Shown: positions 50,301 to 56,719 of the stretch, one piece after another
Layout: every line of letters starts with the position of its first letter
Position numbering within the stretch: the stretch's first letter is position 1
NCBI GenBank assembly: GCA_001898145.1
Contig: MKSR01000019.1
Location: 372,001-436,000 of the forward strand
Direction of reading: 5' to 3'
DNA: 64,000 nucleotides
Origin: Dyadobacter sp. 50-39
GTDB lineage: Bacteria; Bacteroidota; Bacteroidia; Cytophagales; Spirosomataceae
The notes under the pieces: generated by a model
What the model was told of the DNA's origin: nothing
Database searches by the model: none
The model's input: only the letters and a program-made list of their open reading frames with translations
Position numbers and translations under genes: made by a program

Positions 50301-50709
50301 TCACTTTCTCAAACAATGCTTCCGGGTAAGTCACGATCTGGACCGGCGTGCTGCGACTCGCGCTGAGCTTGTTCAGGATCTCTCCGCGCATGAGCACATT
50401 GGCATTATCCACCTCCTCATAATGGTAAGGCCTTTTGTAGGAGGTAGGATAAAAAAGCACCTCGGTTGCTCCCAGCAGATTTTGCAGGTCATTCTGAAAA
50501 TAGGCCGCCTCCTCACGATCACTGAGAATGTACAATGCCAGGGTTTTCTTCTTATGCTGTACGGCCGCAGCAATGACCGCATCGAGGCTTCCTACCAACC
50601 CCTTGATTTGAACGTGCGCTGCCTCCGCGTCTCTGGAGGCGATCTGCGTGCTCAGCACGTCCAGGTAGCTGTCGCCTCCGTATAATGTCAATAAGTCTTT
50701 AACTTCCAA
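47362..50709 (-). CDS. mfd: Transcription-repair coupling factor
   Basis: 1115 residues, close to the usual length. The N-terminal UvrB-like part covers about 1-400. The RNA-polymerase-interacting domain is at about 438-500 (VGDFVTHVDYGIGRFAGMER). The translocase motor follows with Walker A VCGDVGFGKTEIAIRAAF (about 587) and LLIVDEEQKFGVKAKD (about 688), then TRG-like motifs (LDIRGAGNLLGAEQSGF, about 915) and the C-terminal regulatory domain. It removes stalled polymerase and recruits UvrA. Single gene. Confidence 0.97.
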   Translation of the reverse strand: MEVKDLLTLYGGDSYLDVLSTQIASRDAEAAHVQIKGLVGSLDAVIAAAVQHKKKTLALYILSDREEAAYFQNDLQNLLGATEVLFYPTSYKRPYHYEEVDNANVLMRGEILNKLSASRSTPVQIVTYPEALFEKVINKRSLKANTFSVKVGEKLDPAFLTEFLNSYGFEITDFVFEAGQFSVRGGILDVFSFANEHPFRIELFGDEVESIRSFDPDTQLSIESAKQINIVPDIQQKLSHETRDSFLSFFTDETAIWFKDAELTLEMIEKCFERAEKALEEVTGGGVQIVSNPQELFETRRGFLNQVKKFKTVEFGKKSYFKTEMKLPYSSKPQPSFNKDFKRLLDDLSDNQNKGYVNIIVAEQPKQLDRLERIFEDLDPFVKFRPMHISLREGFVDDNMKVACYTDHQIFARFHKYRLKEKFSKSKAMTLKELKSLQVGDFVTHVDYGIGRFAGMERKDVNGKEQEAVRLIYRDNDLLYVSVHNLHKIAKYTGKEGTPPAMSKLGSGEWEAKKSKVKKQLKDIAHELIALYAKRRQAPGFPFSKDNYLQVELESSFIYEDTPDQATATANVKDDMEKGHPMDRLVCGDVGFGKTEIAIRAAFKAVCDSKQVAVLVPTTILAMQHFKTFSERLADFPARVGYINRFKSTKEIKETLKQAEEGKIDILIGTHRILNKDVKFKDLGLLIVDEEQKFGVKAKDRLKEMRVNVDVLTLTATPIPRTLHFSLMGARDLSVIATPPPNRQPVTTEVHTFSEEFIRDAISFEVQRGGQVFFVHNRVNDIESIANIILRLVPDVRIGVAHGQMDGDKLEKVMMNFIDGEYDVLVSTNIIESGIDIANANTIIINSAHMFGLSDLHQMRGRVGRSNRKAFCYLLTPSVSTLASDSRKRLQTLEEFSDLGDGFKVAMRDLDIRGAGNLLGAEQSGFVNDLGYELYHKMLDEAVQELKSNEFKDLFEGMFSLPKNLVPDTQIETDFATLIPDDYVKNISERLSLYTRLDNIATEDELGKFEKEILDRFGPVPHEVQDLLKTVRLRWEAEALQFEKLTLKSNTMKGYFVTSQNDEFFQSAKFGQVIDYIKKHPKQISLKDQKGKLILICEDIKSIDQARQVLMEMTR

Positions 50710-50915
50710 TTATATCCTATGCTGTGCAGCCGCGGCCGCAGTGAAATGTAACGCAAAAAGCCGTTTCGGGGAGTTTCCCGACCGGCCAGAATTTATAACA
50801 ACAGTCGTACCAGTTTTGTTGCTACGCTGTTCCAATTACAAAAATAGCCGGAAATGCCCCATCGCGGAAATCCGGAATATCATTTTATTTTTACCTTTCA
50901 CACCATTGTTCCCTC

Positions 50916-51536
50916 ATGTCCGACTGGCTCAACCAACCCATTTCCCTCGCAGGCCTCCCCACCACGATACTCGAAATCCTGGGCTTCATCACCGGCGCTA
51001 TCTGCGTTTACCTCAACACACGCCAGAACGTGCTCGGATGGTTTTTCGGGATCATTAATGCGGTGCTTTACGGGGTGGTTTTCTGGCAGGTGAGGTTGTA
51101 TGCCGATATGGGATTACAGGGATATTACTTCCTGACCAGCATTTATGGCTGGTGGATGTGGAAATTCGGCGGGCAAAACCACGACGCCCTGCGCGTTACC
51201 CGCACACCCGGGAAACTCTACCCCGTTTTCGGATTGATTTTTATCGTAATAACCCTCTCCTGGGGCTTCTTACTCGGCAAGTTCACCGACGCCAGCCTTA
51301 CCTACGCCGATTCGGCGCTGACAATCGCCAGCCTGATCGGCCAATGGATGATGGCCCGCAAATACCTCGAAAACTGGATCATCTGGATCGTCGCGGACGC
51401 GGCATATGTGGTCGTGTATTTTTACAAAGACCTGCATTTGACGGCCATTTTGTACGCGGTGTTCCTGGTACTGGCCGTCATGGGGTATGTTCAGTGGCGA
51501 AGGGATATTGTCAAGTATGGTCAGGAATGGTCATAA
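50916..51536 (+). CDS. pnuC: Nicotinamide riboside transporter PnuC
   Basis: 206 residues with about seven membrane spans. PnuC signatures: LEILGFITGAICVYLNTRQN, INAVLYGVVFWQVRLYADMG, YGWWMWKFGG (aromatic substrate site) and WIIWIVADAAYVVVYFYKDL. It facilitates uptake of nicotinamide riboside or a related vitamin for NAD synthesis. I looked for a TPP or NAD riboswitch in the 206 bases upstream and saw neither. The last codons overlap a short repeat at 51511-51616. Confidence 0.93.
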   Translation: MSDWLNQPISLAGLPTTILEILGFITGAICVYLNTRQNVLGWFFGIINAVLYGVVFWQVRLYADMGLQGYYFLTSIYGWWMWKFGGQNHDALRVTRTPGKLYPVFGLIFIVITLSWGFLLGKFTDASLTYADSALTIASLIGQWMMARKYLENWIIWIVADAAYVVVYFYKDLHLTAILYAVFLVLAVMGYVQWRRDIVKYGQEWS

Positions 51537-51616
51537 GTTGTCAGGAATGGTCATGAATAGTTACTGAAATCTCTTCTCCTATTGTCGGCTCATGACTATA
51601 CCTGACCACGCATGAC
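51511..51616. repeat. Short direct and inverted repeats at the pnuC 3' end
   Basis: GTCAGGAATGGTCAT occurs at 51520-51534 and again at 51540-51554, 20 bases apart, with a degenerate copy just before (from 51510). A related segment in inverse (TCATGACTATACCTGACCAC, 51590-51609) follows at a distance of about 35 bases. The first copy encodes the last residues of PnuC. It may fold as a hairpin serving as terminator. Confidence 0.55.
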
Positions 51617-51659
51617 TACATCTAATCTATTTTCCGCACGTCGCGATAACGAACGTCGT

Positions 51660-52106
51660 TCAATCGAGCGTATCGAATGGAATTTCCTGATCTTCTAGCA
51701 ATGTACGGATGCGGGGCGAGTCCTGGAAAACGATTTGCAGTTCCTTTTTCGCCACGCCTTCCTCTTCCTCGTCGAGCCATTTCCAGTCTTCGGCGGTAGC
51801 GTCGAAAATGTCGATGACGGTCAGAAGTTTCTCTTCGGATTTTTCCCTTGAAAGCCACTCGCCTGAATTAGCGATGTAGATAATCACCTTCTTTTCAGCG
51901 ATCCATTCGAGATCGTTGAGCATTTCGTCGAGCGCGTCGAGGTTTTTGCCGGAATAGTCGGGGAAATGCATGGCGGCGGCGATCGCCTCGTGGAAATCTT
52001 TGATGGAGGCTGCTTTGGCCCCGTCAATATGGGCCACAAATGCGCCCAGGAACGTTTTACGCACTTCGGATTCTTCCCGGGCCAGCAGGAAGTGTGTGTT
52101 TTTCAT
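51660..52106 (-). CDS. Barstar-family protein
   Basis: 148 residues. The barstar-like core is FHEAIAAAMHFPDYSGKNLD followed by ALDEMLNDLEWI, with the acidic face expected to bind a ribonuclease. Barstars inhibit barnase-type RNases; no barnase-like gene is visible next to it, so it is an orphan immunity protein or inhibits a toxin from elsewhere. It is flanked by the pnuC-end repeat and by a sugar-isomerase gene. Monocistronic. Confidence 0.85.
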   Translation of the reverse strand: MKNTHFLLAREESEVRKTFLGAFVAHIDGAKAASIKDFHEAIAAAMHFPDYSGKNLDALDEMLNDLEWIAEKKVIIYIANSGEWLSREKSEEKLLTVIDIFDATAEDWKWLDEEEEGVAKKELQIVFQDSPRIRTLLEDQEIPFDTLD

Positions 52107-52176
52107 AGAGTCGTTGATTTAAAACACTGCAAGTTAGAGAAAAATGGACGTGCAAGTCCAGCCTTTCAGTAGTGTT

Positions 52177-53097
52177 TTATTTCAAATACCGCTTTCTTAA
52201 CAAATGCATCATATGCACATTGATTCCCCACTGATCCGAGAGCGGCTGATGCGTAAATGGTACAGTAGGCTGATAATTCGGTGGCCCGAACTCGGTTAGC
52301 ACAGTGAGGGTTTCACCGCTTTTAACCTTGTATTCGACCACTTTATCCCACCATGCCAAATGCGCCTTCACGGCAGCCTCCCACTCCGGCGCACGAGGGT
52401 CGTTCACCTGCGGGCCTTCCTCGTGCCCGACGCGCGAGTGAATATGCCCCACGCGCGAAAGTGCGAGCTGAACGGTTTCCTCCTGATCCTGTAAAAGGCT
52501 TTCATGAACATTACACCAATGCGAAATGTCCAGCGTCAGCCGTAATGCGGGGTTTTTCTCGATGAAATTCCGGGCAATATGCGCCGCGAAAAGCATGCGT
52601 CCGCGGTGGGTTTCATGGTAAATAGGAATACCGCTTTTAGCCGAGGCCTCGGTGGTATGGTCTATAAAGGCCTCGTTCTGTTCGTAAGTAAAATGGTCGC
52701 GGCCGCTGTGGCAATTAATGTAAAGCGGCTTCACAGGCCATTGGGTCGTTGCCGCGTCGATCTGCAATTTGAATGCATTCAAGTGGGTTTTATAATCCCA
52801 CTCCCCGGAGCCGCACAGGAACCCGACTTCGAGATTATGCTTTTTCAATGCTTCAAAAAGCTCCTTTTGCTTGTCTTTCGACCCCTGCCACCACATTTCA
52901 ATGCCGTCGTAACCTTCCTTTTTAACGGCTGCACAAAACTGGTCGGTAGTACCCTGGAATCCCCAGTTGGTCCCAAGCACCTTCAATGATAATTTATTTT
53001 CAAACTGCACCGCGGCTTTGTTAGCCTCGGCGATGGCTTCCAAGGAGGTCAATGCTCCTATGGCAGTGGCGGTGTTAATGAAATCCCGGCGGTTCAT
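52177..53097 (-). CDS. Exported TIM-barrel sugar isomerase/epimerase-like protein
   Basis: 306 residues. N-terminus MNRRDFINTATAIGAL carries a Tat-like twin-Arg signal. The rest is an AP-endonuclease-2/xylose-isomerase-type TIM barrel: GYDGIEMWWQGSKDKQKELF, EVGFLCGSGEW, YINCHSGRDHF, GIPIYHETHRGRMLF and LTLDISHWCNVHES, with His, Glu and Asp residues suited to a divalent metal. It probably interconverts a sugar or keto-sugar in the periplasm. It is last in the minus-strand locus with SusC/SusD, cytochrome proteins and rhamnose mutarotase. Confidence 0.85.
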   Translation of the reverse strand: MNRRDFINTATAIGALTSLEAIAEANKAAVQFENKLSLKVLGTNWGFQGTTDQFCAAVKKEGYDGIEMWWQGSKDKQKELFEALKKHNLEVGFLCGSGEWDYKTHLNAFKLQIDAATTQWPVKPLYINCHSGRDHFTYEQNEAFIDHTTEASAKSGIPIYHETHRGRMLFAAHIARNFIEKNPALRLTLDISHWCNVHESLLQDQEETVQLALSRVGHIHSRVGHEEGPQVNDPRAPEWEAAVKAHLAWWDKVVEYKVKSGETLTVLTEFGPPNYQPTVPFTHQPLSDQWGINVHMMHLLRKRYLK

Positions 53098-53145
53098 TTT
53101 AATTTTGAATGAGTGAATGAGTGAATAGGCGATGCAAACTCATGA

Positions 53146-54690
53146 CTATTTTTTCGTAGCAACCGGCTTGGTGGCCGCGGTACTGTCGCCCGCCCTCAGG
53201 AACTGCGCTACTTCCGCTTCGCTGAAACCGTTGACGATCTGCAAACCGGGGGTTTGTCTTGCGGTTTGGGCCACCACGCTATCCGTTACGCCCGATTGCC
53301 AGACATAAACCGAGCGAAGCCCTTTGATAGCCGCGATATTTTTCAATCCTGCGTCGCCGATTTTGGTGTCGATCACATTCAGGTATTCCAGGTGCGGCAG
53401 TGCTTTGATCTGCGCAATGCCCTGATCTGTTATGCCGGTATGTTCCAGGTGAAGCTTGGTGAGGTTTTTCAATTTCACAATTTCCTTCAAACCCGGATCG
53501 GTGATTTTTGTGCCGCCCAGTTTCAGCCAGGTTACCTGTTCTGCTACCGGCAAAAGCAATGCAATATCCTTGTCGCTGAATTGCGGGGCATTCACAGCAC
53601 TCACTTCCAGCAGGTTCTGATCCTGCGATAATGTATTGACGATCAATCCCGCCTTGCGCAACGCCTGAATATCAGCCTCTTTAGCCGGCGATACTTTCAG
53701 TGTCGCAATCGCCGATTCCTTTTGTTTCGCCCCGCTTGCACCGCCTTTCGCCGAGCCGCCGCCGAGCGACGCCAACGCCGGTTTAACCTGCTCAGGAACC
53801 GTCAGTTCCGACACTTTTTTGTCTGCCGGCGCCCCTTGGTCGATCCACCAGGAGAGCAATGCGATCTGCTCCGTACTTAGCTGCGGTTTGCCTTTGGGAG
53901 GCATATGGTTGTCGTCGTTCTCGTCGAGCAGACAGCGTTTGATCATATCACTTTCCGCTCCTTTACCTGCAACCAGCGCCGGGCCGTTTTCTCCGCCTTT
54001 CATAAGCAATGCAAGCTCGTCCATGCGCAAATCGCCCTTTTTCTTGCTTGCATTGTGACATTGCGTACAGCGCGCTTCCAGAATCGGCTGCACGATATCC
54101 TTGTAAACCACCGCCTGCTGCACATCCGTGATCGGTTTGATCTCCTTTGTCTTCTCTTCCATAGGCTCCATGCCGGCAAGGCTTCGGAATGGCTCGGGCG
54201 TATATTGGGTGAGGTAGCCGTCTCCGTGGGTCAGTGAGCCGCCGTCGTGGCCTGCTGTCATAGTCAACAGCACCGCCACCGCGAATGCAGGCAGGTAAAT
54301 TGCTTTCCCGAACGAAACCTTCCCTGCTATCCTGTCCGATTTGACGAGCCACGCAACCCAGGCGAATACCGCCACGCCGATGCCTTTCCACATATGCGCG
54401 CCCAGCAAATCCTCGTCATACCCGCCGCCTAATGACAACAAATAGCCCGCAATGCAGGCAAAGGTGGCGCTCACAGCCGACCAGAACAGCACAAAAACCA
54501 CCGTAGATTCACTCACCGCAATCCTTCCGGTCCTGCGACCGATCTCGATAAGCGCTGCAATCAATAAAAAACCGATGGGTAAATGCACGAGTACAGGATG
54601 GAACCGCCCGATAAAAAGTGCCCAGGGCGAGGCCTGAAGAAGAGGAATGAGCATACCGGAAATCAATATTTTGGGATTAGGATTATTCAA
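53146..54690 (-). CDS. Membrane cytochrome c-like protein with leucine-rich repeats (PSC1/DUF2231 type)
   Basis: 514 residues. The N-terminal part has four or so membrane spans (FHPVLVHLPIGFLLIAALIE, STVVFVLFWSAVSATFACIA), of DUF2231 type. Then a planctomycete-type cytochrome domain with heme motif RCTQCHNASKKKGDLRMDEL (about 206-226) and MPPKGKPQLSTEQIALLSWW. The C-terminal third (about 380-490) contains LRRs: WLKLGGTKITDPGLKEI, KLHLEHTGITDQGIAQI, YLNVIDTKIGDAGLKNI. It is anchored in the inner membrane with the heme outside. Neighbours suggest a role in sugar oxidation; its electron partner is unknown. Confidence 0.84.
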   Translation of the reverse strand: MNNPNPKILISGMLIPLLQASPWALFIGRFHPVLVHLPIGFLLIAALIEIGRRTGRIAVSESTVVFVLFWSAVSATFACIAGYLLSLGGGYDEDLLGAHMWKGIGVAVFAWVAWLVKSDRIAGKVSFGKAIYLPAFAVAVLLTMTAGHDGGSLTHGDGYLTQYTPEPFRSLAGMEPMEEKTKEIKPITDVQQAVVYKDIVQPILEARCTQCHNASKKKGDLRMDELALLMKGGENGPALVAGKGAESDMIKRCLLDENDDNHMPPKGKPQLSTEQIALLSWWIDQGAPADKKVSELTVPEQVKPALASLGGGSAKGGASGAKQKESAIATLKVSPAKEADIQALRKAGLIVNTLSQDQNLLEVSAVNAPQFSDKDIALLLPVAEQVTWLKLGGTKITDPGLKEIVKLKNLTKLHLEHTGITDQGIAQIKALPHLEYLNVIDTKIGDAGLKNIAAIKGLRSVYVWQSGVTDSVVAQTARQTPGLQIVNGFSEAEVAQFLRAGDSTAATKPVATKK

Positions 54691-54705
54691 AAAAAAATCA
54701 ATACA

Positions 54706-55026
54706 TCAGAGCCTGAAAACTTCCGGGCAGGAAATGGCCACCGGCGAATTGTCGGGATTTACTTCCATAATATCGGCCATGTGATCCCACCATTTTTTCA
54801 TGATGGGCAGCGCAGGAAGGCTGGCTGTAGTGTCGTTACTTCCCAGTTTCTGAAATGCAAAAAGGGCGAGTGTGGCCTCGTCGAGAAAAATGTAATATTC
54901 CGTAATGCCTGCCTCTTTCAAAAGCCGGCTTAGTTCGGGCCATATTTCGTCGTGCCTCTTTTTGTATTCTGCTTCAAATCCGGGTTTGAGCTGCATCCTG
55001 AATGCCTTTACGATTTCCTGCGCCAT
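54706..55026 (-). CDS. rhaM: L-rhamnose mutarotase
   Basis: 106 residues, small dimeric ferredoxin-like protein. Family motifs: FRMQLKPGFEAEYKKRHDEI with the active-site His, WPELSRLLKEAGITEYYIFL, and MKKWWDHMADIMEVNPDN. It interconverts alpha- and beta-rhamnose. It is between the DUF1501 gene (35 bases) and the membrane cytochrome gene (15 bases), so it is part of the same unit and hints that rhamnose or a similar deoxy sugar is a substrate. Confidence 0.93.
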   Translation of the reverse strand: MAQEIVKAFRMQLKPGFEAEYKKRHDEIWPELSRLLKEAGITEYYIFLDEATLALFAFQKLGSNDTTASLPALPIMKKWWDHMADIMEVNPDNSPVAISCPEVFRL

Positions 55027-55061
55027 AGTTGGGTTAAATACTACTATTGAAAAGTTGTCAT

Positions 55062-56549
55062 TTACGCGATTACCTGCTTCACGACTTTGCCTTCGGTATC
55101 CGTCAACCGGAAATTCCTGCCCTGGAAGGGATACGTGAATTTTTCGTGGTCAAAACCCATCAAATGCAGGATTGTTGCCTGTAAGTCGTGGACATGGACG
55201 CGGTCTTTCACGCCGTAGTAACCCAGCTCGTCGGTCTCGCCGTGGCTGTATCCCTGCTTCACCCCTCCACCGGCCATCCACATGGTGTAGGCTTCAAGGT
55301 GGTGGTCGCGGCCCATATAGGGCATTACTACCCCGTTACGGTTCTCCTGCATCGGTGTCCGGCCAAATTCCGCCCCGAATACGACCAGCGTCTCTTCCAG
55401 TAACCCGCGCATTTTCAAGTCTTTGATCAACGCTGCGATCGGCTTGTCGGAAATCTGGCATTTGGAACGCAACCCGCCCTCCACGTTGTCGGTGGCGTTG
55501 GTACCGTGTCCGTCCCAGCCCCAGTCGAACAGCTGCACGAAGCGCACATCATTTTCGATCAGTTTCCGGGCGAGCAGGCAGTTCATACCAAAGCTTCCTT
55601 CGCCGGCTTTTACTCCATACATATCCAGAATAAATTGCGGCTCCCTGGCCACGTCCATCACCTCCGGTACCGACATCTGCATCCGGAAGGCCATTTCATA
55701 CTGGCTGATCCGCGTCAGAATCTCCGGGTCCTGCACCTCTTCATAAGTCTGCCGGTTAATTTCGTTGATCGCCTCGATCGTCTTTTTGCGGATGTTCCGG
55801 TTCATACCGTTCGGGTCAGTCACGTACAGCACCGGGTCGCCGCCCGTTCTGCACTGCACACCCTGGTATACCGACGGCAGAAAGCCGCTTCCGTACACAC
55901 TTTTGCCCGCGTCGGGCTGCCGGCCGCCGGAAGCCAGTACGATGAAGCCCGGCAGATTGCGGTTTTCGGAACCAAGGCCATACACAGCCCATGCACCCAG
56001 GCTCGGGCGTCCAAGGCGCGGGCTGCCCGTATGCAGGAGGAGCTGCGCGGGGGCGTGGTTGAACTGGTCGGTATGCATCGCTTTCAGGAAAGTAAGCTCG
56101 TCGGCGACCGTCTGCAGGTAAGGCAGGTAGTCGGAAAGCCAGGCTCCGGATTGGCCGTACTGAGCAAATTTCCCCTGTGGCCCGAGCATTTTGGGAACGC
56201 CCTGAATGAATGCAAATTTCTTCCCTTCCAAAAACTCGGCCGGGCAATCCTTTCCGTGATACTTCACCAGCTCGGGCTTGTAATCAAACAGTTCGAGCTG
56301 CGACGGCGCACCGGCCATGTGGATATAAATGACGCGTTTCGCTTTCGGCGCAAACTGCGGGATACCGCCTGCGGCCAGCGATTCGGAATTAGCTGCTACC
56401 TCACCGGCTTTTGATGAGCCACAGGAGCCCAGCAATGAGCCCAGGCCTAATGCCCCCAGCCCAAAACCTGCCGATTGCAAAAAGTGCCTGCGCGTTTGGC
56501 GGTGCAGTTCCGCGTGCTGTAGTTCTTTCAGTAGTTTCTCCATTTGCAA
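55062..56549 (-). CDS. DUF1501 secreted protein (sulfatase-like fold)
   Basis: 495 residues. A Tat signal (RQTRRHFLQSAGFGLGALGL) leads to the DUF1501 domain: MAGAPSQLELFDYKPEL near 95, FNHAPAQLLLHTGSPRLGRP, VRFVQLFDWGWDGHGTNATD (about 345) and FGAEFGRTPMQENRNGVVMP (about 395). DUF1501 genes pair with DUF1549/DUF1553 cytochromes in planctomycetes and other polysaccharide degraders. Here they are adjacent in that same order. Catalytic role not established. Start is MQMEKLL or the Met two codons later. Confidence 0.87.
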   Translation of the reverse strand: MQMEKLLKELQHAELHRQTRRHFLQSAGFGLGALGLGSLLGSCGSSKAGEVAANSESLAAGGIPQFAPKAKRVIYIHMAGAPSQLELFDYKPELVKYHGKDCPAEFLEGKKFAFIQGVPKMLGPQGKFAQYGQSGAWLSDYLPYLQTVADELTFLKAMHTDQFNHAPAQLLLHTGSPRLGRPSLGAWAVYGLGSENRNLPGFIVLASGGRQPDAGKSVYGSGFLPSVYQGVQCRTGGDPVLYVTDPNGMNRNIRKKTIEAINEINRQTYEEVQDPEILTRISQYEMAFRMQMSVPEVMDVAREPQFILDMYGVKAGEGSFGMNCLLARKLIENDVRFVQLFDWGWDGHGTNATDNVEGGLRSKCQISDKPIAALIKDLKMRGLLEETLVVFGAEFGRTPMQENRNGVVMPYMGRDHHLEAYTMWMAGGGVKQGYSHGETDELGYYGVKDRVHVHDLQATILHLMGFDHEKFTYPFQGRNFRLTDTEGKVVKQVIA

Positions 56550-56591
56550 ACTTGGTTACCTCGCCCTGGCCCTTTTTTCTTTTTTTAAGAC

Positions 56592-56691
56592 CCGTCGACT
56601 AAAGTCGACGGCGATAGATACTTTTTTATAGCTCGCTCCGCCTGCACTCCTTACCCGACCCCAATCGATTTCCGTCGACTCTAGCCGACGG
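56592..56691. repeat. Two CCGTCGACT palindromes
   Basis: CCGTCGACTAAAGTCGACGG (56592-56611) and CCGTCGACTCTAGCCGACGG (56672-56691), 80 bases apart in the gap between the DUF1501 and DUF1553 genes. A relative, CCGTTGACTTAAGTCAACGG, lies at 29711-29730. The rest of this 170-base gap shows no feature. Confidence 0.6.
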
Positions 56692-56719
56692 GGAACGGGT
56701 GGTTAACAGGCAACGCCGC

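Noticed and set aside
50710-50915. TPP or NAD riboswitch in front of pnuC
   Set aside because: I looked for the TPP core (CTGAGA, and the distal ACCTGATC-like segment) and for known NAD motifs, and saw neither.
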